A stretch of 64,000 nt of DNA, taken from assembly GCF_949987535.1 (NCBI RefSeq), contig NW_026645885.1:62001-126000 (forward strand), given 5' to 3'. Below the pieces are notes generated by a model. The model was given only the letters and a program-made list of their open reading frames with translations. It was not told the origin of the DNA and did not search any database. The position numbers and the translations under genes are program-made. The number at the start of each line of letters is the position of its first letter. Within the stretch, counting starts at the first letter, position 1. Shown piece after piece: positions 52,747 through 64,000 of the stretch. Origin of the DNA: Balaenoptera acutorostrata. Its lineage: Eukaryota; Chordata; Mammalia; Artiodactyla; Balaenopteridae.

Positions 52747-54504
52747 GCACCTTTACCCTCCTGTTCCGTACAGGTTGCAATTTGTCCTGAGGATGAACGG
52801 GAAGAGGGGGAACCAATGAGAGACTAGCTCCAGGGGTTGGGAAAGGCACAGGTCACTCTATTTTCCCATCAGGAAGAAGAATTAAGCAGAAGCTCAGCCT
52901 GCACCCCAGAACCAGAAGAGGGCCTGAAGCAATCCTGCGCTTTTGTGGCCAGCTCCCAAAAAAGCGAGTTGAAAAATGGAGCTCAGGGGCACTGCAATTC
53001 ACAAACCTGCAGAGTTTTAAATGATACCTCTCGTCCACAAATATATTAAGGGAAGGCAACGAAGAGGCTTTGAAAGCAAGGCAGAATTGCAGGAAACAGA
53101 TTTCAGGAGGTAGATTCGAATCGCCTTGAAAGCATATGGAAAGCGGCAAAACGTGGACAATGATGCCCTTGGCCAAAAAGGGCGTATGCGTTTTTTCCTG
53201 AATATATTCAGGAAAAAACGCATACGCCCTTTTTGGCCAACCAAGCAACCTGGAAAGGCCAATCAGCGCTCCAAAGAAGTCTCGCTTCCCAGCGGGCAAA
53301 AGGGCCATGCGGAAAAAAGTGTCCAAACCAGAAATGCAGGACCGGCCATGGAGAAATGGGAGCCTTGCTACGCTGATGGGTGGGATGTAAATTGCCAACA
53401 GCCACTCTGGAGAAGTGTACGGTGTGTTCTGAAACATCTAAAAAACACAGCTTGGAGAGCATAGGGCACTTCCACTCATGGGCGTATAAATTGGGAAAAC
53501 TAAAAATCAGCAAGACACAGACACCCCAAAGTTTAGGGCTGCTCTGTTGACAAGAACCCCCACTTCATTACACCTTAAATATCCTAGGAAAGAGAAAAAT
53601 GGATAAAGAAGTTGGGGTCCTCATGTACAATGGAATATCACTCAGCCAGGAAATCAACGTCATAAGGCTAGTAGCAGCACGATGAGTGGATTTAGGTACG
53701 ACGATTCTAAGTGAAATAAGTCACACAGAAAAAGACACTTATCATAAGATATCACTTCTAGAGGGAATGTAGAACCGCTACACTTGAACTGAATTACAAA
53801 ACAGAACAGAGTCACAGGTTTAGGAAACACACTATGGCTGCTGAACGGGAAAGGTGAGGTGGGGTGATGCATAAAACAAGGGTTTCAAATTAGCTCAGAT
53901 ACCGTTCCATAAACCCAATATGTAAGAGACAAGACCTATTCCTTTTTCAGTGAACTGGACTCAACACCCCCTATTCACCGCACAAGAATATATCTGACTA
54001 GTAAGAATCTTCAAACCTATGTATTGATATCTCTCTGTAAGTGAGTCAAGGGGGTGTAAAGCGGCATAAACACAGCCGTGAAAAGCAGCTAAACCCCATT
54101 ATAAAAATAAATTACTTTTCAAAACCCGTGAAACAAAGACAGTGAAAGAGAGAGAAATTCTTACAAAATTCGTTCAGGGGCTGTGATGCAACCTGGATTG
54201 ACCATATCTAGACCCACAGCTGATTGAGACATAAGGGTGGACACTCTTGGGGCTGAGAGGTTCGGTGAGGTTGGGTGAGCCAACGCAGACCCTTTCAAGT
54301 AATACTGCATGGTACCCATCCCATGGGTCCCAAATCTCCAGGTTCAAGGGCATCTTCCTACGTCGAAAACAGGCATGAGAAACCCAGAAGATGGTACACC
54401 GTGTGATCGGGAAAGGTTTCTAAAACGCACCTCATTTCTCATCTCCTTTGCTCGGGTTCGCCATTCCAGCCGATTTACTAGCCATCTCCCTCCTTGGAGA
54501 ATCA
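52747..54504 (+). repeat. Satellite monomer 31 (type E')
   Basis: 1758 bp. Palindrome 53169-53240 is perfect. E marks plus aagcagaagctc, cttttgtggcc, gcatatggaaag; its L1 part carries acacagacacc and aatgtagaacc, unlike E. Confidence 0.97.
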
Positions 54505-56262
54505 GCACCTTTACCCTCCTGTTCCGTACAGGTTGCAATTTGTCCTGAGGATGAACGGGAAGAGGGGGAACCAATGAGAGACTAGCTCTAGGTGTTGGGA
54601 CAGGCACAGGTCACTCTATTTTCCCATCAGGAAGAAGAATTAAGCACAAGCTCAGCCTGCCCCCCAGAACGAGAAGAGGGCCTGAAGCAATCCTGCGCTT
54701 TTGCGGCCAGCTCCCAAAAAAGCGAGTTGAAAAATGGAGCTCAAGGGCACTGCAATTCACAAACCTGCAGAGTTTTAAATGATACCTCTCGTCCACAAAT
54801 ATATTAAGGGAAGGCAACGAAGAGGCTTTGAAAGCAAGGCAGAATTGCAGGAAACAGATTTCAGGAGGTAGATTCGAATCGCCTTGAAAGCACATGAAAA
54901 GCGGCAAAACGTGGACAATGATGCCCTTGGCCAAAAAGGGCGTATGCCTTTTTTCCTGAATATATTCAGGAAAAAACGCATACGCCCTTTTTGGCAAACC
55001 AAGCAACCTGGAAAGGCCAATCAGCGCTCCAAAGAAGTCTCGCTTCCCAGCGGGCAAAAGGGCCATGCGGAAAAAAGTGTCCAAACCAGAAATGCAGGAC
55101 CGGCCATGGAGAAATGGGAGCCTTGCTACGCTGATGGGTGGGATGTAAATTGCCAACAGCCACTCTGGAGAAGTGTACGGTGTGTTCTGAAACATCTAAA
55201 AAACACAGCTTGGAGAGCATAGGGCACTTCCACTCATGGGCGTATAAATTGGGAAAACTAAAAATCAGCAAGACACAGACACCCCAAAGTTTAGGGCTGC
55301 TCTGTTGACAAGAACCCCCACTTCATTACACCTTAAATATCCTAGGAAAGAGAAAAATGGATAAAAAAGTTGGGGTCCTCATGTACAATGGAATATCACT
55401 CAGCCAGGAAATCAACGTCATAAGGCTAGTAGCAGCACGATGAGTGGATTTAGGTACGACGATTCTAAGTGAAATAAGTCACACAGAAAAAGACACTTAT
55501 CATAAGATATCACTTCTAGAGGGAATGTAGAACCGCTACACTTGAACTGAATTACAAAACAGAACAGAGTCACAGGTTTAGGAAACACACTATGGCTGCT
55601 GAACGGGAAAGGTGAGGTGGGGTGATGCATAAAACAAGGGTTTCAAATTAGCTCAGATACCGTTCCATAAACCCAATATGTAAGAGACAAGACCTATTCC
55701 TTTTTCAGTGAACTGGACTCAACACCCCCTATTCACCGCACAAGAATATATCTGACTAGTAAGAATCTTCAAACCTATGTATTGATATCTCTCTGTAAGT
55801 GAGTCAAGGGGGTGTAAAGCGGCATAAACACAGCCGTGAAAAGCAGCTAAACCCCATTATAAAAATAAATTACTTTTCAAAACCCGTGAAACAAAGACAG
55901 TGAAAGAGAGAGAAATTCTTACAAAATTCGTTCAGGGGCTGTGATGCAAACTGGATTGACCATATCTAGACCCACAGCTGATTGAGACATAAGGGTGGAC
56001 ACTCTTGGGGCTGAGAGGTTCGGTGAGGTTGGGTGAGCCAACGCAGACCCTTTCAAGTAATACTGCATGGTACCCATCCCATGGGTCCCAAATCTCCAGG
56101 TTCAAGGGCATCTTCCTACGTCGAAAACAGGCATGAGAAACCCAGAAGATGGTACACCGTGTGATCGGGAAAGGTTTCTAAAACGCACCTCATTTCTCAT
56201 CTCCTTTGCTCGGGTTCGCCATTCCAGCCGATTTACTAGCCATCTCCCTCCTTGGAGAATCA
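54505..56262 (+). repeat. Satellite monomer 32 (type D)
   Basis: 1758 bp. Palindrome 54927-54998 has the two D-type changes. With unit 33 it repeats units 30-31 at offset 3516. Confidence 0.97.
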
Positions 56263-58020
56263 GCACCTTTACCCTCCTGTTCCGTACAGGTTGCAATTTG
56301 TCCTGAGGATGAACGGGAAGAGGGGGAACCAATGAGAGACTAGCTCCAGGGGTTGGGAAAGGCACAGGTCACTCTATTTTCCCATCAGGAAGAAGAATTA
56401 AGCAGAAGCTCAGCCTGCACCCCAGAACCAGAAGAGGGCCTGAAGCAATCCTGCGCTTTTGTGGCCAGCTCCCAAAAAAGCGAGTTGAAAAATGGAGCTC
56501 AGGGGCACTGCAATTCACAAACCTGCAGAGTTTTAAATGATACCTCTCGTCCACAAATATATTAAGGGAAGGCAACGAAGAGGCTTTGAAAGCAAGGCAG
56601 AATTGCAGGAAACAGATTTCAGGAGGTAGATTCGAATCGCCTTGAAAGCATATGGAAAGCGGCAAAACGTGGACAATGATGCCCTTGGCCAAAAAGGGCG
56701 TATGCGTTTTTTCCTGAATATATTCAGGAAAAAACGCATACGCCCTTTTTGGCCAACCAAGCAACCTGGAAAGGCCAATCAGCGCTCCAAAGAAGTCTCG
56801 CTTCCCAGCGGGCAAAAGGGCCATGCGGAAAAAAGTGTCCAAACCAGAAATGCAGGACCGGCCATGGAGAAATGGGAGCCTTGCTACGCTGATGGGTGGG
56901 ATGTAAATTGCCAACAGCCACTCTGGAGAAGTGTACGGTGTGTTCTGAAACATCTAAAAAACACAGCTTGGAGAGCATAGGGCACTTCCACTCATGGGCG
57001 TATAAATTGGGAAAACTAAAAATCAGCAAGACACAGACACCCCAAAGTTTAGGGCTGCTCTGTTGACAAGAACCCCCACTTCATTACACCTTAAATATCC
57101 TAGGAAAGAGAAAAATGGATAAAGAAGTTGTGGTCCTCATGTACAATGGAATATCACTCAGCCATGAAATCAACGTCATAAGGCTAGTAGCAGCACGATG
57201 AGTGGATTTAGGTACGACGATTCTAAGTGAAATAAGTCACACAGAAAAAGACACTTATCATAAGATATCACTTCTAGAGGGAATGTAGAACCGCTACACT
57301 TGAACTGAATTACAAAACAGAACAGAGTCACAGGTTTAGGAAACACACTATGGCTGCTGAACGGGAAAGGTGAGGTGGGGTGATGCATAAAACAAGGGTT
57401 TCAAATTAGCTCAGATACCGTTCCATAAACCCAATATGTAAGAGACAAGACCTATTCCTTTTTCAGTGAACTGGACTCAACACCCCCTATTCACCGCACA
57501 AGAATATATCTGACTAGTAAGAATCTTCAAACCTATGTATTGATATCTCTCTGTAAGTGAGTCAAGGGGGTGTAAAGCGGCATAAACACAGCCGTGAAAA
57601 GCAGCTAAACCCCATTATAAAAATAAATTACTTTTCAAAACCCGTGAAACAAAGACAGTGAAAGAGAGAGAAATTCTTACAAAATTCGTTCAGGGGCTGT
57701 GATGCAACCTGGATTGACCATATCTAGACCCACAGCTGATTGAGACATAACGGTGGACACTCTTGGGGCTGAGAGGTTCGGTGAGGTTGGGTGAGCCAAC
57801 GCAGACCCTTTGAAGTAATACTGCATGGTACCCATCCCATGGGTCCCAAATCTCCAGGTTCAAGGGCATCTTCCTACGTCGAAAACAGGCATGAGAAACC
57901 CAGAAGATGGTACACCGTGTGATCGGGAAAGGTTTCTAAAACGCACCTCATTTCTCATCTCCTTTGCTCGGGTTCGCCATTCCAGCCGATTTACTAGCCA
58001 TCTCCCTCCTTGGAGAATCA
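56263..58020 (+). repeat. Satellite monomer 33 (type E')
   Basis: 1758 bp. Palindrome 56685-56756 is perfect. First half as unit 31; from about 57,125 it differs (ttgtggtcctc, gccatgaaatcaacg) with private cataacggtgg and ctttgaagtaa. Confidence 0.97.
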
Positions 58021-59778
58021 GCACCTTTACCCTCCTGTTCCGTACAGGTTGCAATTTGTCCTGAGGATGAACGGGAAGAGGGGGAACCAATGAGAGACTA
58101 GCTCCAGGGGTTGGGAAAGGCACAGGTCACTCTATTTTCCCATCAGGAAGAAGAATTAAGCACAAGCTCAGCCTGCACCCCAGAACCAGAAGAGGGCCTG
58201 AAGCAATCCTGCGCTTTTGCGGCCAGCTCCCAAAAAAGCGAGTTGAAAAATGGAGCTCAGGGGCACTGCAATTCACAAACCTGCAGAGTTTTAAATGATA
58301 CCTCTCGTCCACAAATATATTAAGGGAAGGCAACGAAGAGGCTTTGAAAGCAAGGCAGAATTGCAGGAAACAGATTTCAGGAGGTAGATTCGAATCGCCT
58401 TGAAAGCACATGGAAAGCGGCAAAACGTGGACAATGATGCCCTTGGCCAAAAAGGGCGTATGCGTTTTTTCCTGAATATATTCAGGAAAAAACGCATACG
58501 CCCTTTTTGGCCAACCAAGCAACCTGGAAAGGCCAATCAGCGCTCCAAAGAAGTCTCGCTTCCCAGCGGGCAAAAGGGCCATGCGGAAAAAAGTGTCCAA
58601 ACCAGAAATGCAGGACCGGCCATGGAGAAATGGGAGCCTTGCTACGCTGATGGGTGGGATGTAAATTGCCAACAGCCACTCTGGAGAAGTGTACGGTGTG
58701 TTCTGAAACATCTAAAAAACACAGCTTGGAGAGCATAGGGCACTTCCACTCATGGGCGTATAAATTGGGAAAACTAAAAATCAGCAAGACACAGGCACCC
58801 CAAAGTTTAGGGCTGCTCTGTTGACAAGAACCCCCACTTCATTACACCTTAAATATCCTAGGAAAGAGAAAAATGGATAAAGAAGTTGTGGTCCTCATGT
58901 ACAATGGAATATCACTCAGCCAGGAAATCAACGTCATAAGGCTAGTAGCAGCACGATGAGTGGATTTAGGTACGACGATTCTAAGTGAAATAAGTCACAC
59001 CGAAAAAGACACTTATCATAAGATATCACTTCTAGAGGGAATGTAAAACCGCTACACTTGAACTGAATTACAAAACAGAACAGAGTCACAGGTTTAGGAA
59101 ACACACTATGGCTGCTGAACGGGAAAGGTGAGGTGGGGTGATGCATAAAACAAGGGTTTCAAATTAGCTCAGATACCGTTCCATAAACCCAATATGTAAG
59201 AGACAAGACCTATTCCTTTTTCAGTGAACTGGACTCAACACCCCCTATTCACCGCACAAGAATATATCTGACTAGTAAGAATCTTCAAACCTATGTATTG
59301 ATATCTCTCTGTAAGTGAGTCAAGGGGGTGTTAAGCGGCATAAACACAGCCGTGAAAAGCAGCTAAACCCCATTATAAAAATAAATTACTTTTCAAAACC
59401 CGTGAAACAAAGACAGTGAAAGAGAGAGAAATTCTTACAAAATTCGTTCAGGGGCTGTGATGCAACCTGGATTGACCATATCTAGACCCACAGCTGATTG
59501 AGACATAAGGGTGGACACTCTTGGGGCTGAGAGGTTCGGTGAGGTTGGGTGAGCCAACGCAGACCCTTTCAAGTCATACTGCATGGTACCCATCCCATGG
59601 GTCCCAAATCTCTAGGTTCAAGGGCATCTTCCTATGTCGAAAACAGGCATGAGAAACCCAGAAGATGGTACACCGTGTGATCGGGAAAGGTTTCTAAAAC
59701 GCACCTCATTTCTCATCTCCTTTGCTCGGGTTCGCCATTCCAGCCGATTTACTAGCCATCTCCCTCCTTGGAGAATCA
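58021..59778 (+). repeat. Satellite monomer 34 (type E)
   Basis: 1758 bp. Palindrome 58443-58514 is perfect. Carries all the type-E marks noted for unit 28, including cacaccgaaaaag and gggtgttaagcgg. Confidence 0.97.
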
Positions 59779-61535
59779 GCACCTTTAACCTCCTGTTCCG
59801 TACAGGTTGCAATTTGTCCTGAGGATGAACGGGAAGAGGGGGAACCAATGAGAGACTAGCTCTAGGTGTTGGGACAGGCACAGGTCACTCTATTTTCCCA
59901 TCAGGAAGAAGAATTAAGCACAAGCTCAGCCTGCCCCCCAGAACGAGAAGAGGGCCTGAAGCAATCCTGCGCTTTTGCGGCCAGCTCCCAAAAAAGCGAG
60001 TTGAAAAATGGAGCTCAGGGGCACTGCAATTCACAAACCTGCAGAGTTTTAAATGATACCTCTCGTCCACAAATATATTAAGGGAAGGCAACGAAGAGGC
60101 TTTGAAAGCAAGGCAGAATTGCAGGAAACAGATTTCAGGAGGTAGATTCGAATCGCCTTGAAAGCACATGAAAAGCGGCAAAACGTGGACAATGATGCCC
60201 TTGGCCAAAAAGGGCGTATGCGTTTTTTCCTGAATATATTCAGGAAAAAACGCATACGCCCTTTTTGGCCAACCAAGCAACCTGGAAAGGCCAATCAGCG
60301 CTCCAAAGAAGTCTCGCTTCACAGCGGGCAAAGGGCCATGCGGAAAAAAGTGTCCAAACCAGAAATGCAGGACCGGCCATGGAGAAATGGGAGCCTTGCT
60401 ACGCTGATGGGTGGGATGTAAATTGCCAACAGCCACTCTGGAGAAGTGTACGGTGTGTTCTGAAACATCTAAAAAACACAGCTTGGAGAGCATAGGGCAC
60501 TTCCACTCATGGGCGTATAAATTGGGAAAACTAAAAATCAGCAAGACACAGACACCCCAAAGTTTAGGGCTGCTCTGTTGACAAGAACCCCCACTTCATT
60601 ACACCTTAAATATCCTAGGAAAGAGAAAAATGGATAAAGAAGTTGGGGTCCTCATGTACAATGGAATATCACTCAGCCAGGAAATCAACGTCATAAGGCT
60701 AGTAGCAGCACGATGAGTGGATTTAGGTACGACGATTCTAAGTGAAATAAGTCACACAGAAAAAGACACTTATCATAAGATATCACTTCTAGAGGGAATG
60801 TAGAACCGCTACACTTGAACTGAATTACAAAACAGAACAGAGTCACAGGTTTAGGAAACACACTATGGCTGCTGAACGGGAAAGGTGAGGTGGGGTGATG
60901 CATAAAACAAGGGTTTCAAATTAGCTCAGATACCGTTCCATAAACCCAATATGTAAGAGACAAGACCTATTCCTTTTTCAGTGAACTGGACTCAACACCC
61001 CCTATTCACCGCACAAGAATATATCTGACTAGTAAGAATCTTCAAACCTATGTATTGATATCTCTCTGTAAGTGAGTCAAGGGGGTGTAAAGCGGCATAA
61101 ACACAGCCGTGAAAAGCAGCTAAACCCCATTATAAAAATAAATTACTTTTCAAAACCCGTGAAACAAAGACAGTGAAAGAGAGAGAAATTCTTACAAAAT
61201 TCGTTCAGGGGCTGTGATGCAACCTGGATTGACCATATCTAGACCCACAGCTGATTGAGACATAAGGGTGGACACTCTTGGGGCTGAGAGGTTCGGTGAG
61301 GTTGGGTGAGCCAACGCAGACCCTTTCAAGTAATACTGCATGGTACCCATCCCATGGGTCCCAAATCTCCAGGTTCAAGGGCATCTTCCTACGTCGAAAA
61401 CAGGCATGAGAAACCCAGAAGATGGTACACCGTGTGATCGGGAAAGGTTTCTAAAACGCACCTCATTTCTCATCTCCTTTGCTCGGGTTCGCCATTCCAG
61501 CCGATTTACTAGCCATCTCCCTCCTTGGAGAATCA
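59779..61535 (+). repeat. Satellite monomer 35 (type C)
   Basis: 1757 bp. Palindrome 60201-60272 is perfect. Copy of unit 29 at offset 10,547. Confidence 0.97.
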
Positions 61536-63293
61536 GCACCTTTACCCTCCTGTTCCGTACAGGTTGCAATTTGTCCTGAGGATGAACGGGAAGAGGGGGA
61601 ACCAATGAGAGACTAGCTCTAGGTGTTGGGACAGGCACAGGTCACTCTATTTTCCCATCAGGAAGAAGAATTAAGCACAAGCTCAGCCTGCCCCCCAGAA
61701 CGAGAAGAGGGCCTGAAGCAATCCTGCGCTTTTGCGGCCAGCTCCCAAAAAAGCGAGTTGAAAAATGGAGCTCAAGGGCACTGCAATTCACAAACCTGCA
61801 GAGTTTTAAATGATACCTCTCGTCCACAAATATATTAAGGGAAGGCAACGAAGAGGCTTTGAAAGCAAGGCAGAATTGCAGGAAACAGATTTCAGGAGGT
61901 AGATTCGAATCGCCTTGAAAGCACATGAAAAGCGGCAAAACGTGGACAATGATGCCCTTGGCCAAAAAGGGCGTATGACTTTTTTCCTGAATATATTCAG
62001 GAAAAAACGCATACGCCCTTTTTGGCAAACCAAGCAACCTGGAAAGGCCAATCAGCGCTCCAAAGAAGTCTCGCTTCCCAGCGGGCAAAAGGGCCATGCG
62101 GAAAAAAGTGTCCAAACCAGAAATGCAGGACCGGCCATGGAGAAATGGGAGCCTTGCTACGCTGATGGGTGGGATGTAAATTGCCAACAGCCACTCTGGA
62201 GAAGTGTACGGTGTGTTCTGAAACATCTAAAAAACACAGCTTGGAGAGCATAGGGCACTTCCACTCATGGGCGTATAAATTGGGAAAACTAAAAATCAGC
62301 AAGACACAGACACCCCAAAGTTTAGGGCTGCTCTGTTGACAAGAACCCCCACTTCATTACACCTTAAATATCCTAGGAAAGAGAAAAATGGATAAAAAAG
62401 TTGGGGTCCTCATGTACAATGGAATATCACTCAGCCAGGAAATCAACGTCATAAGGCTAGTAGCAGCACGATGAGTGGATTTAGGTACGACGATTCTAAG
62501 TGAAATAAGTCACACAGAAAAAGACACTTATCATAAGATATCACTTCTAGAGGGAATGTAGAACCGCTACACTTGAACTGAATTACAAAACAGAACAGAG
62601 TCACAGGTTTAGGAAACACACTATGGCTGCTGAACGGGAAAGGTGAGGTGGGGTGATGCATAAAACAAGGGTTTCAAATTAGCTCAGATACCGTTCCATA
62701 AACCCAATATGTAAGAGACAAGACCTATTCCTTTTTCAGTGAACTGGACTCAACACCCCCTATTCACCGCACAAGAATATATCTGACTAGTAAGAATCTT
62801 CAAACCTATGTATTGATATCTCTCTGTAAGTGAGTCAAGGGGGTGTAAAGCGGCATAAACACAGCCGTGAAAAGCAGCTAAACCCCATTATAAAAATAAA
62901 TTACTTTTCAAAACCCGTGAAACAAAGACAGTGAAAGAGAGAGAAATTCTTACAAAATTCGTTCAGGGGCTGTGATGCAAACTGGATTGACCATATCTAG
63001 ACCCACAGCTGATTGAGACATAAGGGTGGACACTCTTGGGGCTGAGAGGTTCGGTGAGGTTGGGTGAGCCAACGCAGACCCTTTCAAGTAATACTGCATG
63101 GTACCCATCCCATGGGTCCCAAATCTCCAGGTTCAAGGGCATCTTCCTACGTCGAAAACAGGCATGAGAAACCCAGAAGATGGTACACCGTGTGATCGGG
63201 AAAGGTTTCTAAAACGCACCTCATTTCTCATCTCCTTTGCTCGGGTTCGCCATTCCAGCCGATTTACTAGCCATCTCCCTCCTTGGAGAATCA
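61536..63293 (+). repeat. Satellite monomer 36 (type D)
   Basis: 1758 bp. Palindrome 61958-62029 has three changes: the D-type right arm plus a left arm reading tatgactttt, one step beyond other D units. Otherwise as unit 30. Confidence 0.97.
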
Positions 63294-64000
63294 GCACCTT
63301 TACCCTCCTGTTCCGTACAGGTTGCAATTTGTCCTGAGGATGAACGGGAAGAGGGGGAACCAATGAGAGACTAGCTCCAGGGGTTGGGAAAGGCACAGGT
63401 CACTCTATTTTCCCATCAGGAAGAAGAATTAAGCACAAGCTCAGCCTGCACCCCAGAACCAGAAGAGGGCCTGAAGCAATCCTGCGCTTTTGCGGCCAGC
63501 TCCCAAAAAAGCGAGTTGAAAAATGGAGCTCAGGGGCACTGCAATTCACAAACCTGCAGAGTTTTAAATGATACCTCTCGTCCACAAATATATTAAGGGA
63601 AGGCAACGAAGAGGCTTTGAAAGCAAGGCAGAATTGCAGGAAACAGATTTCAGGAGGTAGATTCGAATCGCCTTGAAAGCACATGGAAAGCGGCAAAACG
63701 TCGACAATGATGCCCTTGGCCAAAAAGGGCGTATGCGTTTTTTCCTGAATATATTCAGGAAAAAACGCATACGCCCTTTTTGGCCAACCAAGCAACCTGG
63801 AAAGGCCAATCAGCGCTCCAAAGAAGTCTCGCTTCCCAGCGGGCAAAAGGGCCATGCGGAAAAAAGTGTCCAAACCAGAAATGCAGGACCGGCCATGGAG
63901 AAATGGGAGCCTTGCTACGCTGATGGGTGGGATGTAAATTGCCAACAGCCACTCTGGAGAAGTGTACGGTGTGTTCTGAAACATCTAAAAAACACAGCTT
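63294..64000 (+). repeat. Satellite monomer 37 (type E, cut by window end)
   Basis: First 707 bases only. Palindrome 63716-63787 is perfect. E marks ctccaggggttgggaaagg and cacatggaaagc; private aacgtcgacaatg (others aacgtggac). Ends inside the L1-derived part. Confidence 0.97.

Larger units (their letters stand above)
1..64000 (+). repeat. Satellite array, ~1758-bp monomer, probable common cetacean satellite
   Basis: The whole window is a direct tandem repeat. The same landmarks (a 72-bp palindrome, the block starting gcacctttaacc, the L1-like block with tacaatggaatatcactcag) return every 1757-1759 bases, 37 times, always in one orientation, with no foreign sequence between. Known from memory: cetaceans carry a heterochromatic satellite of about 1.76 kb that is partly L1-derived, located in C-band heterochromatin; delphinids have a shorter unit near 1.58 kb. 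The period and L1 content fit that family, so the host is inferred to be a non-delphinid cetacean. The array continues past both window edges. Function is unknown; a structural heterochromatin role is an inference from the family. Tandem status is certain; the family name is likely but was not checked by a search. Confidence 0.9.
43450..64000 (+). repeat. Three-monomer higher-order repeat C-D-E (~5273 bp) with extra D-E' copies
   Basis: Type C (units 26, 29, 35) has cttcacagcgggcaaaggg with one base lost. Type D (27, 30, 32, 36) has gagctcaagggc and a palindrome changed in both arms. Type E (28, 34, 37) has ctccaggggttgggaaagg and cacatggaaagcgg; E' (31, 33) adds aagcagaagctc, tttgtggcc and gcatatggaaag. 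The order is C D E C D E' D E' E C D E. The late part of the unit before each C (units 25, 28, 34) shares gggtgttaagcgg and ctctaggttcaa, so the block boundary lies inside a monomer. Confidence 0.85.

Noticed and set aside
423..63787. CRISPR array (regularly spaced palindromic repeats)
   Set aside because: The spacing is about 1.7 kb of repeated, not unique, sequence, with no cas genes, and the host is a mammal.
1..64000. Recurring open frames of 62-219 codons on both strands as genes
   Set aside because: They repeat only because the monomer repeats, overlap on opposite strands, cross L1 antisense and palindrome sequence, show no recognisable domain, and vary freely in amino acid between copies.
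1..64000. Ribosomal DNA or tRNA gene cluster
   Set aside because: No rRNA or complete tRNA motifs; the only tRNA-like piece is an 11-base B-box resemblance without a T-arm stem.

Overview
The window is one uninterrupted, head-to-tail tandem satellite array from a mammal, most likely a whale. It holds 36 complete monomers plus a 707-base partial one. Monomers are 1757-1759 bp (mean about 1758 bp, all on the same strand). I found no protein-coding gene, RNA gene, single-copy sequence or intact transposon. The monomer length and its partial descent from LINE-1 (L1) match what I recall of the 'common cetacean satellite', a heterochromatic repeat of about 1.76 kb in baleen whales and most toothed whales and about 1.58 kb in delphinids. 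A non-delphinid cetacean is therefore the best guess. The L1 part alone would only show a placental mammal; the species call rests on period plus L1 content.

Monomer anatomy, counting from the window start (unit 1 = 1-1759): bases 1 to about 300 are unrecognised. About 300-422 is diverged L1 ORF2 3'-end sequence. 423-494 is a perfect 72-bp palindrome with no spacer. 495 to about 1380 is the rest of the L1 3' end (end of ORF2, 3' UTR and a decayed A-rich tail, sense on +). About 1381-1759 is unrecognised again. The L1 homology is collinear on both sides of the palindrome, so the palindrome looks inserted into, or created inside, old L1 sequence. In any unit add (unit start minus 1) to these positions.

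Higher-order layout: (i) 1 to about 13,555, a four-monomer block of 7034 bp present nearly twice and almost identical. (ii) About 13,556-33,400, eleven monomers with no regular period, sharing variants in mosaic fashion. (iii) About 33,408-43,450, two monomer types in the order A-B-B*-A-B-A. (iv) About 43,450-64,000, a three-monomer C-D-E block of about 5273 bp with an additional D-E' stretch. Many of the variants that separate units are C-to-T or G-to-A changes at CpG sites, as expected of methylated germline heterochromatin.

The frequent open frames (194, 112, 101, 87, 81, 79 and 71 codons) recur because the monomer recurs. They overlap on both strands and I do not treat them as genes. The most unusual structure is the 72-bp palindrome, repeated 37 times and still perfect in 26 copies.
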